A stretch of DNA of 48,809 bases from Nodosilinea sp. LEGE 07088 (lineage in GTDB: Bacteria; Cyanobacteriota; Cyanobacteriia; Phormidesmidales; Phormidesmidaceae), in assembly GCF_015207395.1 (NCBI RefSeq), contig NZ_JADEWX010000031.1, forward strand, positions 1 to 48,809. The letters are read 5' to 3'. Of this stretch, positions 33,422-42,169 are shown in pieces. The position numbers were made by a program, and so were the translations under genes. Positions within the stretch are counted from its first letter, which is position 1, and each line of letters starts with the position of its first letter. The notes below the pieces were generated by a model. It saw only the letters and a program-made list of their open reading frames with translations, was not told the DNA's origin and ran no database searches.

Positions 33422-33910
33422 AAGATTCCCTCGTTAAGCCCCACAAACTGCACTTATGTATCATTCTGTTTCACCTTTACAGTGTGGGGCTGTGGGTACC
33501 GCTTGACAAGGGGTCTTGCTGAAGTTCCTGACAGAATGTGACCTGCGACACGGTAGCAGTTTTTAATGATCCCCGTAGCCCTTAACGTAACCCTGGGATC
33601 AGTTATCTGTAATCGGGCAATCAAAGTTGTCGGGTGGGTGGAGCGCTAGCAGAGCCCAACCTAGCCCGTCACTGTTGGGTTGCACTTCATTTTACCCAAC
33701 CGACAGATACCCCCAATCCTTAGGTTTGACAACGCACTAGAGCATCCCTAGCGATCAGGAGCAGGTTACACCAGCCCTAGGGTTCCCCTTGCCAGAACAG
33801 TACAGATGCATTACTATTGGTTCAGGCGTACTTATGGGTACAAGCGTTCCCAGCTATCTTGGGACAGCCGCCCTGGCATCGCTGATCTGTCATCCCCACA
33901 AGAATTTCCT
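33422..33910. other. Intergenic region, glgC leader plus repeat elements
   Basis: The glgC leader holds perfect inverted arms AGCCCCACA (33437-33445) and TGTGGGGCT (33483-33491), a possible leader hairpin or operator. Further on, CCCAAC (33655-33660), GTTGGGT (33674-33680) and ACCCAAC (33694-33700) form the alternating GTTGGG/CCCAAC pattern of a dispersed repeat common in cyanobacterial intergenic DNA. No parC-like iterons were seen ahead of the ParM gene. A TTGACA at 33726 has no convincing -10. Confidence 0.5.
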
Positions 33911-34963
33911 ATGACCACGACTACCGCCTCCCGCAGCCGCTCTGGCGCGTCTCGGTCTTCGGCCAAGGCTCGCGGCACTCAGGCTACCAGCGCAACAATC
34001 CCTGTGCTGGCCCTAGATGCTGGCAACTACGACCTCAAGTTTTTTACCGGCAGTGGCCATCCCAAGGCCATCCGCTCAGTGCGTTACCAACTTCCCCAAG
34101 GGCGTGATGCCGTCAGTTTCTCAGAGGCATCGCCTCTGATTGAACTGCCCGATGGGCGTCGTTACCACTTCGGTGCCCAAGCCTATAAATACCGTCGGCA
34201 GCAGCAAACCGTCATCGAAAATAAGGTAGAGCTAGCCAAACTGCACCTCTACGCCTGTCTAGAACCCCTAGCGGGCGACGTAGCAGACTATCGCCTTAAC
34301 CTCCATGTCTCTACCCCAGACCCGGCTCGCAATGGTGAAGACATTCGCGCCCAGCTGCTCGGCGCCCACGAGTTCACCCGCAACGAGGTGGCCTTTTGCG
34401 TCAATGTTGAATCTGTAACGGTCGATCGCGAAGGCATGGGTGCCTATCACTACGCCAAGGCCCAGGGCACGGTGCCGGCCCAGGGCTATACCATCGTCAT
34501 TGACATTGGCGGCGGCACCTGGCTTACCCGCCTGGTAGATGCCGATGGTGAAGTGATCGACGAAAACATCATGGATCGGGGCGGCACCTACGAATTGGCT
34601 ACCGCTATCAGCTTCGACCACCGCCTTACCGACCACCTGGGCAGCAGCGCCGACCCCTGCATCGTCATGGATGGCTTTCGCATCGATCATGTCTATGCCG
34701 ACACCGGTTTAGCCTGGGCCGACTGGCTGGACGAGTACCTCGACCCCTGGTTTAAGGGCATTTTTCAAACCGTCAAAGCCCAGTACACGCCCTACATGCC
34801 TCGGGTGACTCGCTTTTTGGTCACCGGCGGCGGCTCTCACCTGATTGCCGATCGCCTCCAGGGGCATGGCTTGTTTGCCGTCATGGGCGATCCTCAGTTT
34901 GCCAACGTTCGCGGCTTATTTTTGATGACGGGTGATACTCAGTTATGCATGACCACAAAGTGA
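33911..34963 (+). CDS. ParM/StbA-family actin-like protein
   Basis: ATG at 33911 gives 350 aa, with a basic and serine/threonine/alanine-rich N-terminal tail of about 25 residues before the core, absent from plasmid ParM. Actin-fold nucleotide motifs are present: phosphate-1 VLALDAGNYDLKF, phosphate-2 IVIDIGGGTWLTRL, and adenosine FLVTGGGSHLI. ParM-like proteins form ATP filaments that separate plasmids. A small DNA-binding-like gene starts 19 bp before its stop, giving the parM-parR order. A chromosomal copy next to chlI and ruvC is unexpected, and the cargo is unknown. Confidence 0.85.
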   Translation: MTTTTASRSRSGASRSSAKARGTQATSATIPVLALDAGNYDLKFFTGSGHPKAIRSVRYQLPQGRDAVSFSEASPLIELPDGRRYHFGAQAYKYRRQQQTVIENKVELAKLHLYACLEPLAGDVADYRLNLHVSTPDPARNGEDIRAQLLGAHEFTRNEVAFCVNVESVTVDREGMGAYHYAKAQGTVPAQGYTIVIDIGGGTWLTRLVDADGEVIDENIMDRGGTYELATAISFDHRLTDHLGSSADPCIVMDGFRIDHVYADTGLAWADWLDEYLDPWFKGIFQTVKAQYTPYMPRVTRFLVTGGGSHLIADRLQGHGLFAVMGDPQFANVRGLFLMTGDTQLCMTTK

Positions 34964-35250
34964 GACAAGACAATAAAGTGCGCCTCAGCCCAGATGTGCT
35001 CGACAAGGCCGATCGCATTGCTGCCGAGTGGGGGCTCAAAAACGCCCGCGCCGCCGTAGAAGCCGTTTTTCGCCGCTACTGCGATGAGTACCTCTGTGGT
35101 TGCCCGCCTGCGGTCGGCCCTGGGGTATTGGCGTCGGAGCAGTCTGCTGGCGGCTACGGTAGGCCCCAGACAGTGCGAGAAGGCAGCGTATCTAGGCCTG
35201 CTTCCCAGTGCGAAGCGCTGGATGCCCTCGACCAGCTGCTGGCTCTTTGA
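34945..35250 (+). CDS. Small ParR-like partner of the actin-like protein
   Basis: This 101-aa protein overlaps the end of the ParM-like gene by 19 bp in another frame, so translation is coupled. The first 50 residues carry RLSPDVLDKADRIAAEWGLK, then NARAAVEAVFRRYCDEY, a short-helix pattern fitting a ribbon-helix-helix or small DNA-binding fold. The rest is low-complexity and disordered-looking. By position it would be the DNA adaptor (ParR analogue). Sequence similarity to known ParR cannot be claimed. Why the C-terminal tail is long is unclear. Confidence 0.62.
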   Translation: MHDHKVRQDNKVRLSPDVLDKADRIAAEWGLKNARAAVEAVFRRYCDEYLCGCPPAVGPGVLASEQSAGGYGRPQTVREGSVSRPASQCEALDALDQLLAL

Positions 35251-35387
35251 GCCCATCCGACCACCCCCGGTTAGGGGGCATCATGGTTGGTGATGGCGCA
35301 TCCTAGCTGCGGGGTGATGATTGACTGAGATGGGTTGGATGGGAGTGGCTAGGCACCCCGAGGGGGACGTGAGCGATCGCAGCTGGC

Positions 35388-35465
35388 TCAGGCCCGTTTG
35401 AAAATCACCGTTTTGTCCCAGTCCCAGCCGAAGGGGCGCAGGTACTGTGGCACAATGGAAGTCAT
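35388..35465 (-). CDS. Possible 25-aa ORF divergent from chlI
   Basis: On the minus strand, ATG at 35465 opens MTSIVPQYLRPFGWDWDKTV (20 residues shown) and stops at 35388. It is rich in W, P and aromatic residues, but there is no strong ribosome binding site and I recognise no homologue. It lies 33 bp from the chlI start. Chance occurrence is likely, so it is recorded at low confidence. Confidence 0.2.
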   Translation of the reverse strand: MTSIVPQYLRPFGWDWDKTVIFKRA

Positions 35466-35497
35466 TCTAAAATTTTGACGTCATCTTTGAAACGCCT

Positions 35498-36604
35498 GTG
35501 AATTCTACTGTTGCGACTTCGCCTGTCCCCTTCGCCCCCGCCCGGCGCGCGGTATTTCCCTTCACCGCCGTGATTGGCCAAGACGATATGAAGCTGGCGC
35601 TGCTGCTAAACGTCATTGACCCTAAGATTGGCGGGGTGATGATCATGGGCGATCGCGGCACCGGCAAATCCACTACCATTCGTGCCCTGGCCGATCTGCT
35701 ACCCGAGATCGAGGTGGTGGCCGACGACCCCTTTAGCCGTGCGCCTCAGGATCAAGACGTCCAGGCGGAGCGGGGCACCGACGACTTGCCCATAGCGTTA
35801 AAGAAAGTACCGATGGTTGACCTCCCCCTGGGGGCCACCGAAGATCGGGTGTGCGGCACCATCGATATTGAAAAAGCTCTCGCCGAAGGGGTTAAGGCTT
35901 TTGAGCCAGGGCTATTGGCCAAGGCCAATCGCGGCATTCTCTACGTTGACGAGGTCAACCTGCTCGACGACCACCTGGTAGATGTGCTGCTCGACTCGGC
36001 TGCCTCCGGCTGGAATACCGTAGAGCGCGAGGGCATCTCCATCCGCCACCCGGCCCAGTTTGTGCTGGTGGGCTCCGGCAACCCCGAAGAAGGGGAACTG
36101 CGACCCCAGCTGCTCGATCGCTTTGGTATGCACGCCGAGATTCGCACCGTGCGTGACCCCGAGTTGCGGGTGCAAATTGTGGAGCAGCGCTCTGAGTTTG
36201 ACCAAGACCCGGAGGCCTACCTGACCAAGCATGAAGAAGACCAGGTGGCTTTGCAGGCCCGCCTGGTTGATGCCCAAAAACGACTGCCTGCCGTCACCCT
36301 CGACTATGACGACCGGGTGCGTATTTCTGAGGTCTGCTCTGAGCTGGATGTGGACGGTCTGCGGGGCGACATTGTGACCAACCGGGCAGCTAAAGCGATC
36401 GCAGCTTACGAGGGCCGCACCGAAGTCACCCTCAATGACATCAAGCGGGTGATTGTGCTCTGCCTGCGACACCGTCTGCGCAAAGACCCTTTGGAAACCA
36501 TCGACTCAGGCTACAAGGTCGAGAAAGTGTTTTGCAAAGTGTTTGGCCTGGCCGATCCCGATGAGGCGGCCGTCAACGGTCGCCAGCCCGTGGGGGCGCG
36601 CTGA
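35498..36604 (+). CDS. chlI: Magnesium chelatase ATPase subunit I
   Basis: This 368-aa protein starts at GTG 35498, with no in-frame ATG before the homology. The AAA+ core has Walker [12 protein letters not shown] (about residues 50-60), Walker [14 protein letters not shown], sensor [20 protein letters not shown], and the conserved RAPQDQDVQ. ChlI with ChlD and ChlH inserts Mg2+ into protoporphyrin IX, the first chlorophyll-specific step. Length is typical. Followed 8 bp later by ruvC, giving a tight transcriptional unit. No chlD or chlH is seen. Confidence 0.97.
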   Translation: MNSTVATSPVPFAPARRAVFPFTAVIGQDDMKLALLLNVIDPKIGGVMIMGDRGTGKSTTIRALADLLPEIEVVADDPFSRAPQDQDVQAERGTDDLPIALKKVPMVDLPLGATEDRVCGTIDIEKALAEGVKAFEPGLLAKANRGILYVDEVNLLDDHLVDVLLDSAASGWNTVEREGISIRHPAQFVLVGSGNPEEGELRPQLLDRFGMHAEIRTVRDPELRVQIVEQRSEFDQDPEAYLTKHEEDQVALQARLVDAQKRLPAVTLDYDDRVRISEVCSELDVDGLRGDIVTNRAAKAIAAYEGRTEVTLNDIKRVIVLCLRHRLRKDPLETIDSGYKVEKVFCKVFGLADPDEAAVNGRQPVGAR

Positions 36605-36612
36605 CGCCACCT

Positions 36613-37113
36613 ATGGGCCACCGCATTTTTGGCCTCGACCCAGGGTTAGCCATTCTGGGATTCGGCATCATCGAAGGGTTATCGCCCGATGCAGCGCCCG
36701 CCCTGGGCAGTCAGGAAGGTATATCAGTGGTCGATTTTGGCGTGATTGAAACCCCGGCCAAGACCCCCGTGGGCGATCGCCTCTGCACCATCTACACCGA
36801 TCTGAACAGCCTACTAGAGCAGTACAAGCCCGACCTAGTAGCCATCGAAAAATTTTTCTTCTACCGCATGGCCAATACCATTTTGGTGGCCCAGGCGCGG
36901 GGAGTCGTGATGCTAGTGCTGGCCCAGCACCGCCTGCCCTACGTCGAGTTTACCCCGGCCCAGGTGAAACAGGCCCTGACTGGCTACGGCAACGCTGAAA
37001 AGGTCGAGGTGCAGGAGGCGGTGGCCCGCGAACTGGGCCTAGAGCGCATACCCCGCCCGAACGATGCCGCCGATGCCCTGGCCCTGGCCCTAGCGGCCTG
37101 GTACCAGCGCTAG
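36613..37113 (+). CDS. ruvC: Holliday junction resolvase RuvC
   Basis: This 166-aa protein has the RuvC catalytic acids: [13 protein letters not shown] (D9), [11 protein letters not shown] (E), and the closing pair in [14 protein letters not shown]. It also has the phenylalanine-rich loop KFFF. Length is normal. It cuts Holliday junctions during recombination repair with RuvAB. It starts 8 bp after chlI. Confidence 0.95.
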   Translation: MGHRIFGLDPGLAILGFGIIEGLSPDAAPALGSQEGISVVDFGVIETPAKTPVGDRLCTIYTDLNSLLEQYKPDLVAIEKFFFYRMANTILVAQARGVVMLVLAQHRLPYVEFTPAQVKQALTGYGNAEKVEVQEAVARELGLERIPRPNDAADALALALAAWYQR

Positions 37114-37143
37114 GGCCAGGGCGATTCTAAAATTAATTGACCA

Positions 37144-38067
37144 TCAGTTGCCAGCGGTGGCGATCGCCTGCTGCCCCTGGGAAGACAGAGCATAGCCCAA
37201 AAATGCCTGCACCGCTGGGCTATTGGCATCTCTGTACACATAGTACAGCTCTCGCTGAAAGGGATAGCCAGACGACTCTGGCGTCACCCCGTCGATCGCC
37301 AGTACCCGCACGGTCTGCTGATCGGCCACCTGGCTGTAGGTGGCATAGCCAATGCCATCGGCACCCAGCTCTCTCAGCATGGGCGTGGTGGCATCGCGGG
37401 CCAGGGTGGTGATGTTGGGGGTGGTGCCAAACTCACCGCCATTGAGTACCAATTCTTTGAAGGCGACGTGGGTGCCACTGACTGAAGGGCGGTTGATCAC
37501 GCGAATGGTGGCATTTGGCCCGCCCAGGGTGGCCCAGTTGTCGAGTTGGCCCTGAAAGATTTGGGCCGCCTGGTCCTTAGATAGCCCGCGTTTGTAGGGG
37601 TTGTCGTTGCCGACGACCAGGGCCATGCGATCGCTAGTAACCGGCACCGCCACCAGTCCCTTAGCCTGTTCGTCGGCGGTGAGTGGGCGCGATGAAGCGG
37701 CTACATCGATTGCCCCTTCGAGTAGCGCATTGATGCCGTTGGAGGAACCCGCAGCGGCGATATTGACCACCGTGCCGGGGTACTGCTGCTCAAACGCGGC
37801 CTCAAGAGCGGCATTGATCTGCACCATGCTGGTGGAGCCGTCGATGTTGACCGCAGTACCGGCGACCACGCTGGGCTGGAGGGCAAAGCTAGCAGGCGCT
37901 GTCGTATCGGCCTGGGGAGCCTCTATCGCAGGTGGGGTGGCGACCGAAGCGGGCTTGGGCTTGCGCAAGAAGAACCAGTAGGCTCCGCCCAGCAGACCCA
38001 ACAGCAGCAGAATAAACACAATGGGCGGTGGGCCGCTGCGTTTTACCGAAGAATTGTCGTTTGCCAT
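37144..38067 (-). CDS. Membrane-anchored PstS-like phosphate-binding-type protein
   Basis: This 307-aa protein has a short cytosolic lead, then an uncleaved-looking TM (PIVFILLLLGLLGGAYWFFL), then RKPKP. The PBP domain has IDGSTSMVQINAAL, VVNIAAAGSSNGINALLEGAIDVAASSRP (split) and RPSVSGTHVAFKELVL, the usual phosphate-binding loops. It is tethered, unlike free periplasmic PstS. It starts 3 bp after the PspA-like stop on the same strand, so the two are translationally linked. No pst transporter genes are adjacent, which argues for sensing, not uptake. Confidence 0.83.
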   Translation of the reverse strand: MANDNSSVKRSGPPPIVFILLLLGLLGGAYWFFLRKPKPASVATPPAIEAPQADTTAPASFALQPSVVAGTAVNIDGSTSMVQINAALEAAFEQQYPGTVVNIAAAGSSNGINALLEGAIDVAASSRPLTADEQAKGLVAVPVTSDRMALVVGNDNPYKRGLSKDQAAQIFQGQLDNWATLGGPNATIRVINRPSVSGTHVAFKELVLNGGEFGTTPNITTLARDATTPMLRELGADGIGYATYSQVADQQTVRVLAIDGVTPESSGYPFQRELYYVYRDANSPAVQAFLGYALSSQGQQAIATAGN

Positions 38068-38070
38068 ACG

Positions 38071-38784
38071 CTACTCAGCCAGCTCCTTGGGGGTGGTGCC
38101 TTCTAGCATTTGCAGGCGGCGAGAGACTTCGTCGTCGATGGTCATCTGCTCTAGGTCGGCAGCCAGTTTTTCGTTGGGGTTTTCTGACAGCTCGGCCATG
38201 GCGTTGCTGCGCAGGTGGCGGCCCTCTACCGCGCTCTTGGCCGACTCAAAGGAGGATCGGGCCGAGCCGATGTCAAACTCGTTGTTGACCTTGGCGATCG
38301 ACTCTAACGCGCTGTTGATCTCAGCTAGATCCTTCATGTTTTGCATGTCGGTCTTGTACTGCTCGAGTTTGAGCCGCTCGCGGTTGAGCTTGTCTTTAGA
38401 CGCGGTGACAAACTTTTCGGCCTGCTGCACCTGGCCTTCGAGCTGGGGCAAGAGCTGCTCGACCTGAATCGCTCGGGTCATGGCCAGACGGGCAGCATCT
38501 TCATTGCCCGATTTTTGAGCCAGGGCGGCCTGCTGTTCGTACTTTCTCAGCTCTTGGGCTTTTTCTTCGTACTTTTTCTTGGCCCGCTCGTAGGCCCCCA
38601 CCTGCATAGCGACGGCCTGGGCCAGCTTTTGCACTGACTCCTGCATCGACTGGAGCGATTCTTCGGCTACCGATACGGCCACCTTACCACCCGACTCGAC
38701 GGGGATGCCCCAGAGCCAGTTCCAGGTGCCGACAATGGTGCGTCCGGCCTTTTCACCCATCAACCAGTAGACGACGTTCTTCAT
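38071..38784 (-). CDS. PspA/IM30-like coiled-coil membrane-remodelling protein
   Basis: ATG at 38784 has GGAGAG five bases upstream and gives 237 aa. The sequence is almost all charged helix: MQESVQKLAQAVAMQVGAYE, AKKKYEEKAQELRKYEQQAA, ASKDKLNRERLKLEQYKTDM, matching PspA/IM30 proteins. The first 40 residues (YWLMGEKAGRTIVGTWNWLWGIPVESGG, split) lack the usual Vipp1/PspA helix-1 start and are W- and G-rich, so this is a divergent member. It forms a two-gene unit with the anchored PBP protein. Membrane repair or envelope stress is the family function. The role here is unknown. Confidence 0.78.
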   Translation of the reverse strand: MKNVVYWLMGEKAGRTIVGTWNWLWGIPVESGGKVAVSVAEESLQSMQESVQKLAQAVAMQVGAYERAKKKYEEKAQELRKYEQQAALAQKSGNEDAARLAMTRAIQVEQLLPQLEGQVQQAEKFVTASKDKLNRERLKLEQYKTDMQNMKDLAEINSALESIAKVNNEFDIGSARSSFESAKSAVEGRHLRSNAMAELSENPNEKLAADLEQMTIDDEVSRRLQMLEGTTPKELAE

Positions 38785-39140
38785 AAGGCTCTCCAACCTA
38801 TCGAGAGATGGTGCAGTTCTAGTTCTACCCTACCCATTGTGCCCCCCATTTTCCGGAACCTTTACATGGTCAAGGCGATGGAAGCGGGTCATCCGGTGGG
38901 TGTTCGCAGGGAGCATGGCACTATGTCCATGGTGGCTCTGAAAGATTAACATCGTACCCATGGCTTAACTGACCGTTACACGCCCTGGGCGGCGTTTGTT
39001 TGCCTCAGTCAATCTGCTCCGAGAATGAGTCATGCCAGTCCCAGGCTCAGGTAGCTGCTGCTGCGGTGACTCAAGAAAGCGGCATAGCAGGGCGGTTTGC
39101 TGTCTTGAAATCGGGGTTCGCTACCATAGGGCCGTGCTAA
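38785..39140. other. Intergenic region upstream of the PspA-like gene
   Basis: About 356 bp. It holds the PspA-like gene's ribosome binding site and promoter region. A 27-codon plus-strand ORF at 38866-38949 was not convincing. A weak CGCCCTGGGCGGCG hairpin near 38985 precedes GTTTGTTT. No other feature seen. Confidence 0.35.
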
Positions 39141-39797
39141 CTAATGCTCTAGTTGGCTTCTGAGCCATTGCCGAAACTGTCTGACGACGCTGTTTTCGCC
39201 CGCCGCCGGGAGTGACGGCTGTTTGGGAAAGCGCAGCTCAAGCAACTGAACCATATCGCTGGCCTTGAGCCTGGGCAGGGCAAGGCTGCGATCGCAGACT
39301 CTGTAGGCCCCTTCGGCTAGCTGGTAGAGGGTTAGGGTCTGCCCGTTGTAATGCCAGACTTCGGGGACTCTGAGATCGGCATAGATTGAAAATCGATCCA
39401 GCGAACTGCTGGTGATATCGACCTCGACGGCCAAGTCTGGGGGTGGAAACTGAGCCAGGTCGCTTTGCTCAACGTCGCGCACCATGGCTTCATTTTGAAT
39501 GTAGTAGCACTGGTCAGGCTCCAACCCGCGCTGCAAGTCCTCGCGATCGCAGGTGCGTGACCCCAAACTGCGAATTTCTAAACCGAGTTCTTCGGTAGCG
39601 GCCTCAATCAGGCGACCCAGAAGTTTTTTATAGGTTTCATGGGGGTCGAGGGGCATGCGGATTTCTAGGGTGCCGCGATCGTAGGTCAACCGCATCGCGG
39701 GTTCAGATTCAAAGTCTGAAACAAGAGATTGATAGCTTTGCCAGCTAATGTTTCTGAGAATGACCCGATCTGGGCTCTGGATCAGGGTTGCAGTCAT
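39141..39797 (-). CDS. Uma2-family (DUF820) PD-(D/E)XK nuclease-like protein
   Basis: This 218-aa Uma2 protein has LTYDRGTLEIRMPLDPHETYK in the N-terminal strand region, the acidic core FPPPDLAVEVDITSSSLDR, and the closing RVPEVWHYNG...LTLYQLA. The DITSSS variant replaces the usual E-V-S-S. ATG at 39797. It is the second of three Uma2 genes in the window and not close in sequence to the one at 2279. Function of the family is unproven. Confidence 0.85.
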   Translation of the reverse strand: MTATLIQSPDRVILRNISWQSYQSLVSDFESEPAMRLTYDRGTLEIRMPLDPHETYKKLLGRLIEAATEELGLEIRSLGSRTCDREDLQRGLEPDQCYYIQNEAMVRDVEQSDLAQFPPPDLAVEVDITSSSLDRFSIYADLRVPEVWHYNGQTLTLYQLAEGAYRVCDRSLALPRLKASDMVQLLELRFPKQPSLPAAGENSVVRQFRQWLRSQLEH

Positions 39798-40034
39798 GAC
39801 GGTTCCCCAGGGGAAAGGGCCTGTTTGCCCGAGATTTTCTCAGATTCTAGCTTGTAAGCCTCTTGCTGGTGCCCAGTTGGTGCCGGCTCAGGCTGGGTAT
39901 TTCAGCCCCATGGGGCTGTCAAGAGCCTTGGGGTGGCATTCCCAGATCAGCGTCTAGGAATGCGGCTGTATGCCTTAGCCTTGCAGCCGCACACAAAATA
40001 TCTCAGGCTCATCCACTGGCTTGCTACCGTCGCG

Positions 40035-40508
40035 CTAGGCCAGTTCTTTTTTCATCAGGATGGCCTCGGGTTGGTAGCCCAAGTGGGCATAAAGGGCCTG
40101 GGCCGCCGGGTTGTGGCTAAAGACCTGAAGGCTAATCTGACCGTGCCCCTGGTGCTGGGCCCAGGCTTCGGCCACTGTCAGCAGAGCGGTGGCGATACCG
40201 CACCGGCGGTGGTTGGGGGTGACATACAGCAGCAGCACGTAGGGGTGCAAAACCCCGCTGCGCTGGTCGGTGGCCTGCCCCAGCCAGAGGCCCGCGATGG
40301 GGGCGGCATCATGGGTTGGGGTGACCCACCAGAGGGGTGTATCGCGACTGAGGTAGCGATCGACCGTAGCGGCCAGGTGGCCCATGGGCTGGTGAGGATC
40401 CAGCTCGGCGTAGGTGCGCTCCATAAACTTGACTATGGTGGCGCGATCGCGGGTTGACCCAGACCGCAGATTGTAGCCCGGTACCGCAAAAGATTGCTCA
40501 GGTTCCAT
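40035..40508 (-). CDS. GNAT-family N-acetyltransferase
   Basis: This 157-aa protein has the GNAT acetyl-CoA loop VTPNHRRCGIATALLTVAEAWA and the closing FSHNPAAQALYAHLGYQPEAILMKK, with strands preceding it (PYVLLLYV). The acceptor (protein N-terminus, small molecule, antibiotic) cannot be told. It is the same strand as the Uma2 gene just upstream (22 bp gap), but that pairing is likely incidental. Confidence 0.86.
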   Translation of the reverse strand: MEPEQSFAVPGYNLRSGSTRDRATIVKFMERTYAELDPHQPMGHLAATVDRYLSRDTPLWWVTPTHDAAPIAGLWLGQATDQRSGVLHPYVLLLYVTPNHRRCGIATALLTVAEAWAQHQGHGQISLQVFSHNPAAQALYAHLGYQPEAILMKKELA

Positions 40509-40530
40509 GCCCCTCCAACCGGATGATGAT

Positions 40531-41124
40531 CTAGCCCTGCAGGATGGTCTCAGCCGCCACAGACAAGTCTGGAAAAATAGACGACTGCACTAAACTCTGG
40601 CCCTGGTATTCAGTGGCCTCGTACCATCCCTCCAGCAGTATGCCGATCGTTACTTTGCCTACTAGCGGGTCTACAATCCAATACTCGGGCCAATACTCGG
40701 GAATATCTAGAACACTAGATTCTGCCCGCTTTGCCCGATAGTCGGTGCTTTTGGTAGATTCGCTGACCACTTCTACGACCAACAGGGGTGGTGACTCATT
40801 GAGTCGAATGACGGCTTCACGCTCTTGGAGTGTTTCCCATTGCTCTAGAGTCAGTACCGATACATCAGGAATTCTGACGGTGTCCCAGCGGTCACTACGG
40901 GGGCTTTGTAACCCCACTGTGCCGCTGAGGGCAATCCAGGGTTGCTGACTGCGCTCGGCCTCTGCGTCAAAGAGTTGTTCTAGGCGCTTGATGATAGCGC
41001 CATGCTTGCCCGTACCCAGGCTGATCGGTAGCAGTTCTCCATTAACTAGCTCACAGGGATGATCGCTACCGTCGGAGTAGGCTAAATATTCGTCTAGGGT
41101 CAGGCGCTGGGTAGTAATGGCCAT
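40531..41124 (-). CDS. Uma2-family (DUF820) PD-(D/E)XK nuclease-like protein
   Basis: ATG at 41124 gives 197 aa. A TTG-started extension to 41151 is rejected. Classical Uma2: LTLDEYLAYSDGSDHPCELVNG, IPDVSVLT, SPPLLVVEVVSESTKSTDYRAKR, and PEYWPEYWIVDPLVGKV. The acidic, serine and lysine positions of the PD-(D/E)XK core are all present. It is the third Uma2 gene in the window. Confidence 0.9.
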   Translation of the reverse strand: MAITTQRLTLDEYLAYSDGSDHPCELVNGELLPISLGTGKHGAIIKRLEQLFDAEAERSQQPWIALSGTVGLQSPRSDRWDTVRIPDVSVLTLEQWETLQEREAVIRLNESPPLLVVEVVSESTKSTDYRAKRAESSVLDIPEYWPEYWIVDPLVGKVTIGILLEGWYEATEYQGQSLVQSSIFPDLSVAAETILQG

Positions 41125-41296
41125 GGCATAGGTGTACCGCTGGTGCTCCAATTATGACATCCCCAATAGGCTGGCAGCATCTGACGCGGTTGTGGGAGAG
41201 GATCGGCGACTGGTTTTTTCCTGGCCAGAGAGAAACGAAATTGCTAGGCTGAGGTGAGTTTGCTCAGCGTTGGCATCGCCATCGCCTATCTACTCT

Positions 41297-42169
41297 ATGG
41301 CATCCCAGTCTAAAACCCTGTTTGAGCAATTTTTGGCCCCGCTATTTTCGCACCTGATCGATCGCGACGCCCTGGTGCGGCTGCGTGACCAGATCGACTG
41401 GGAATCGGCGGTGGCCGAGTTCACCAATCCCCAGGTGGTCTACCCCAACTACTACAAAACCAGCAACTTCCACGGCGTTGAGAATGGCTATCTCAGCGTA
41501 GATGCTGCCCTTACCTACGACCCTATCACCCAGTACGTGCTGCCGCCGGGTGAAACCTGGGTGCGCGAGAGTCTAGTGAAAGCGATCAAAGGAGAGCCCC
41601 GGCGAATTTTAGACCTAGGCTGCGGCACTGGCACTACCACGCGGATGCTAAAGCGCCGGTTTGCCAACGCCGAGGTAATCGGCCTTGACCTGTCGCCCCA
41701 AATGTTGGCCATGGCCGACTACAAAGCCCGAGCAGCCGATGTAGCTGTCACCTTTCGCCACGGCAATGCCATGGCCACGGGGCTACCGGCAGCCTCGTTT
41801 GATGTGGTGTGCGCCACGCTACTGTTCCACGAAACGCCTCCGGCGGTGGCCAAAACCATTCTCGCTGAGGCGCTGCGACTGCTGACCCCCGGGGGGCAAG
41901 TGCTGGTGCTCGACGGCAACCAGCGCACCCTGCGGGCCACCGACTGGCTCAGCAACATCTTTGAAGAACCCTTCATTCGCGACTACAGCCAGGGCAATGT
42001 GGATGCCTGGCTGGGCTATGCCGGGTTTGAGGCGGTGCGCACCGACGAGGTGTTTTGGCTGAATCAGCTGAGCTATGCCCGCAAGCCGCTGCCAGTGGTA
42101 GATCGGGAAGCAGCGCAGGGGGAGGGCGATCGCGGTGCTGAGACGCTGCCATTGGCGCAGCCTGCTTGA
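41297..42169 (+). CDS. Class I SAM-dependent methyltransferase
   Basis: ATG at 41297 gives 290 aa. A TTG at 41270 is less likely. The SAM motif I is ILDLGCGTGTTTRMLKRRF, motif post-I VIGLDLSPQMLAMA, and motif II/III ASFDVVCATLLFHETPP and LLTPGGQVLVLDG. The N-terminal about 90 residues (LFEQFLAPLFSHLIDRD, then NGYLSVDAALTYDPITQY) are a cyanobacterial-type lead. Substrate unknown. The gene's end runs into a short tandem repeat that precedes the GTPase gene. Confidence 0.83.
   Translation: MASQSKTLFEQFLAPLFSHLIDRDALVRLRDQIDWESAVAEFTNPQVVYPNYYKTSNFHGVENGYLSVDAALTYDPITQYVLPPGETWVRESLVKAIKGEPRRILDLGCGTGTTTRMLKRRFANAEVIGLDLSPQMLAMADYKARAADVAVTFRHGNAMATGLPAASFDVVCATLLFHETPPAVAKTILAEALRLLTPGGQVLVLDGNQRTLRATDWLSNIFEEPFIRDYSQGNVDAWLGYAGFEAVRTDEVFWLNQLSYARKPLPVVDREAAQGEGDRGAETLPLAQPA

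Noticed and set aside
33726-33754. Promoter-like TTGACA upstream of the ParM gene
   Set aside because: At 16-18 bp spacing the -10 position reads TAGCGA, a poor match, so a promoter claim is not supported.
38866-38949. 27-codon ORF upstream of the PspA-like gene
   Set aside because: No homology recognised and only a weak ribosome binding site. Likely chance.
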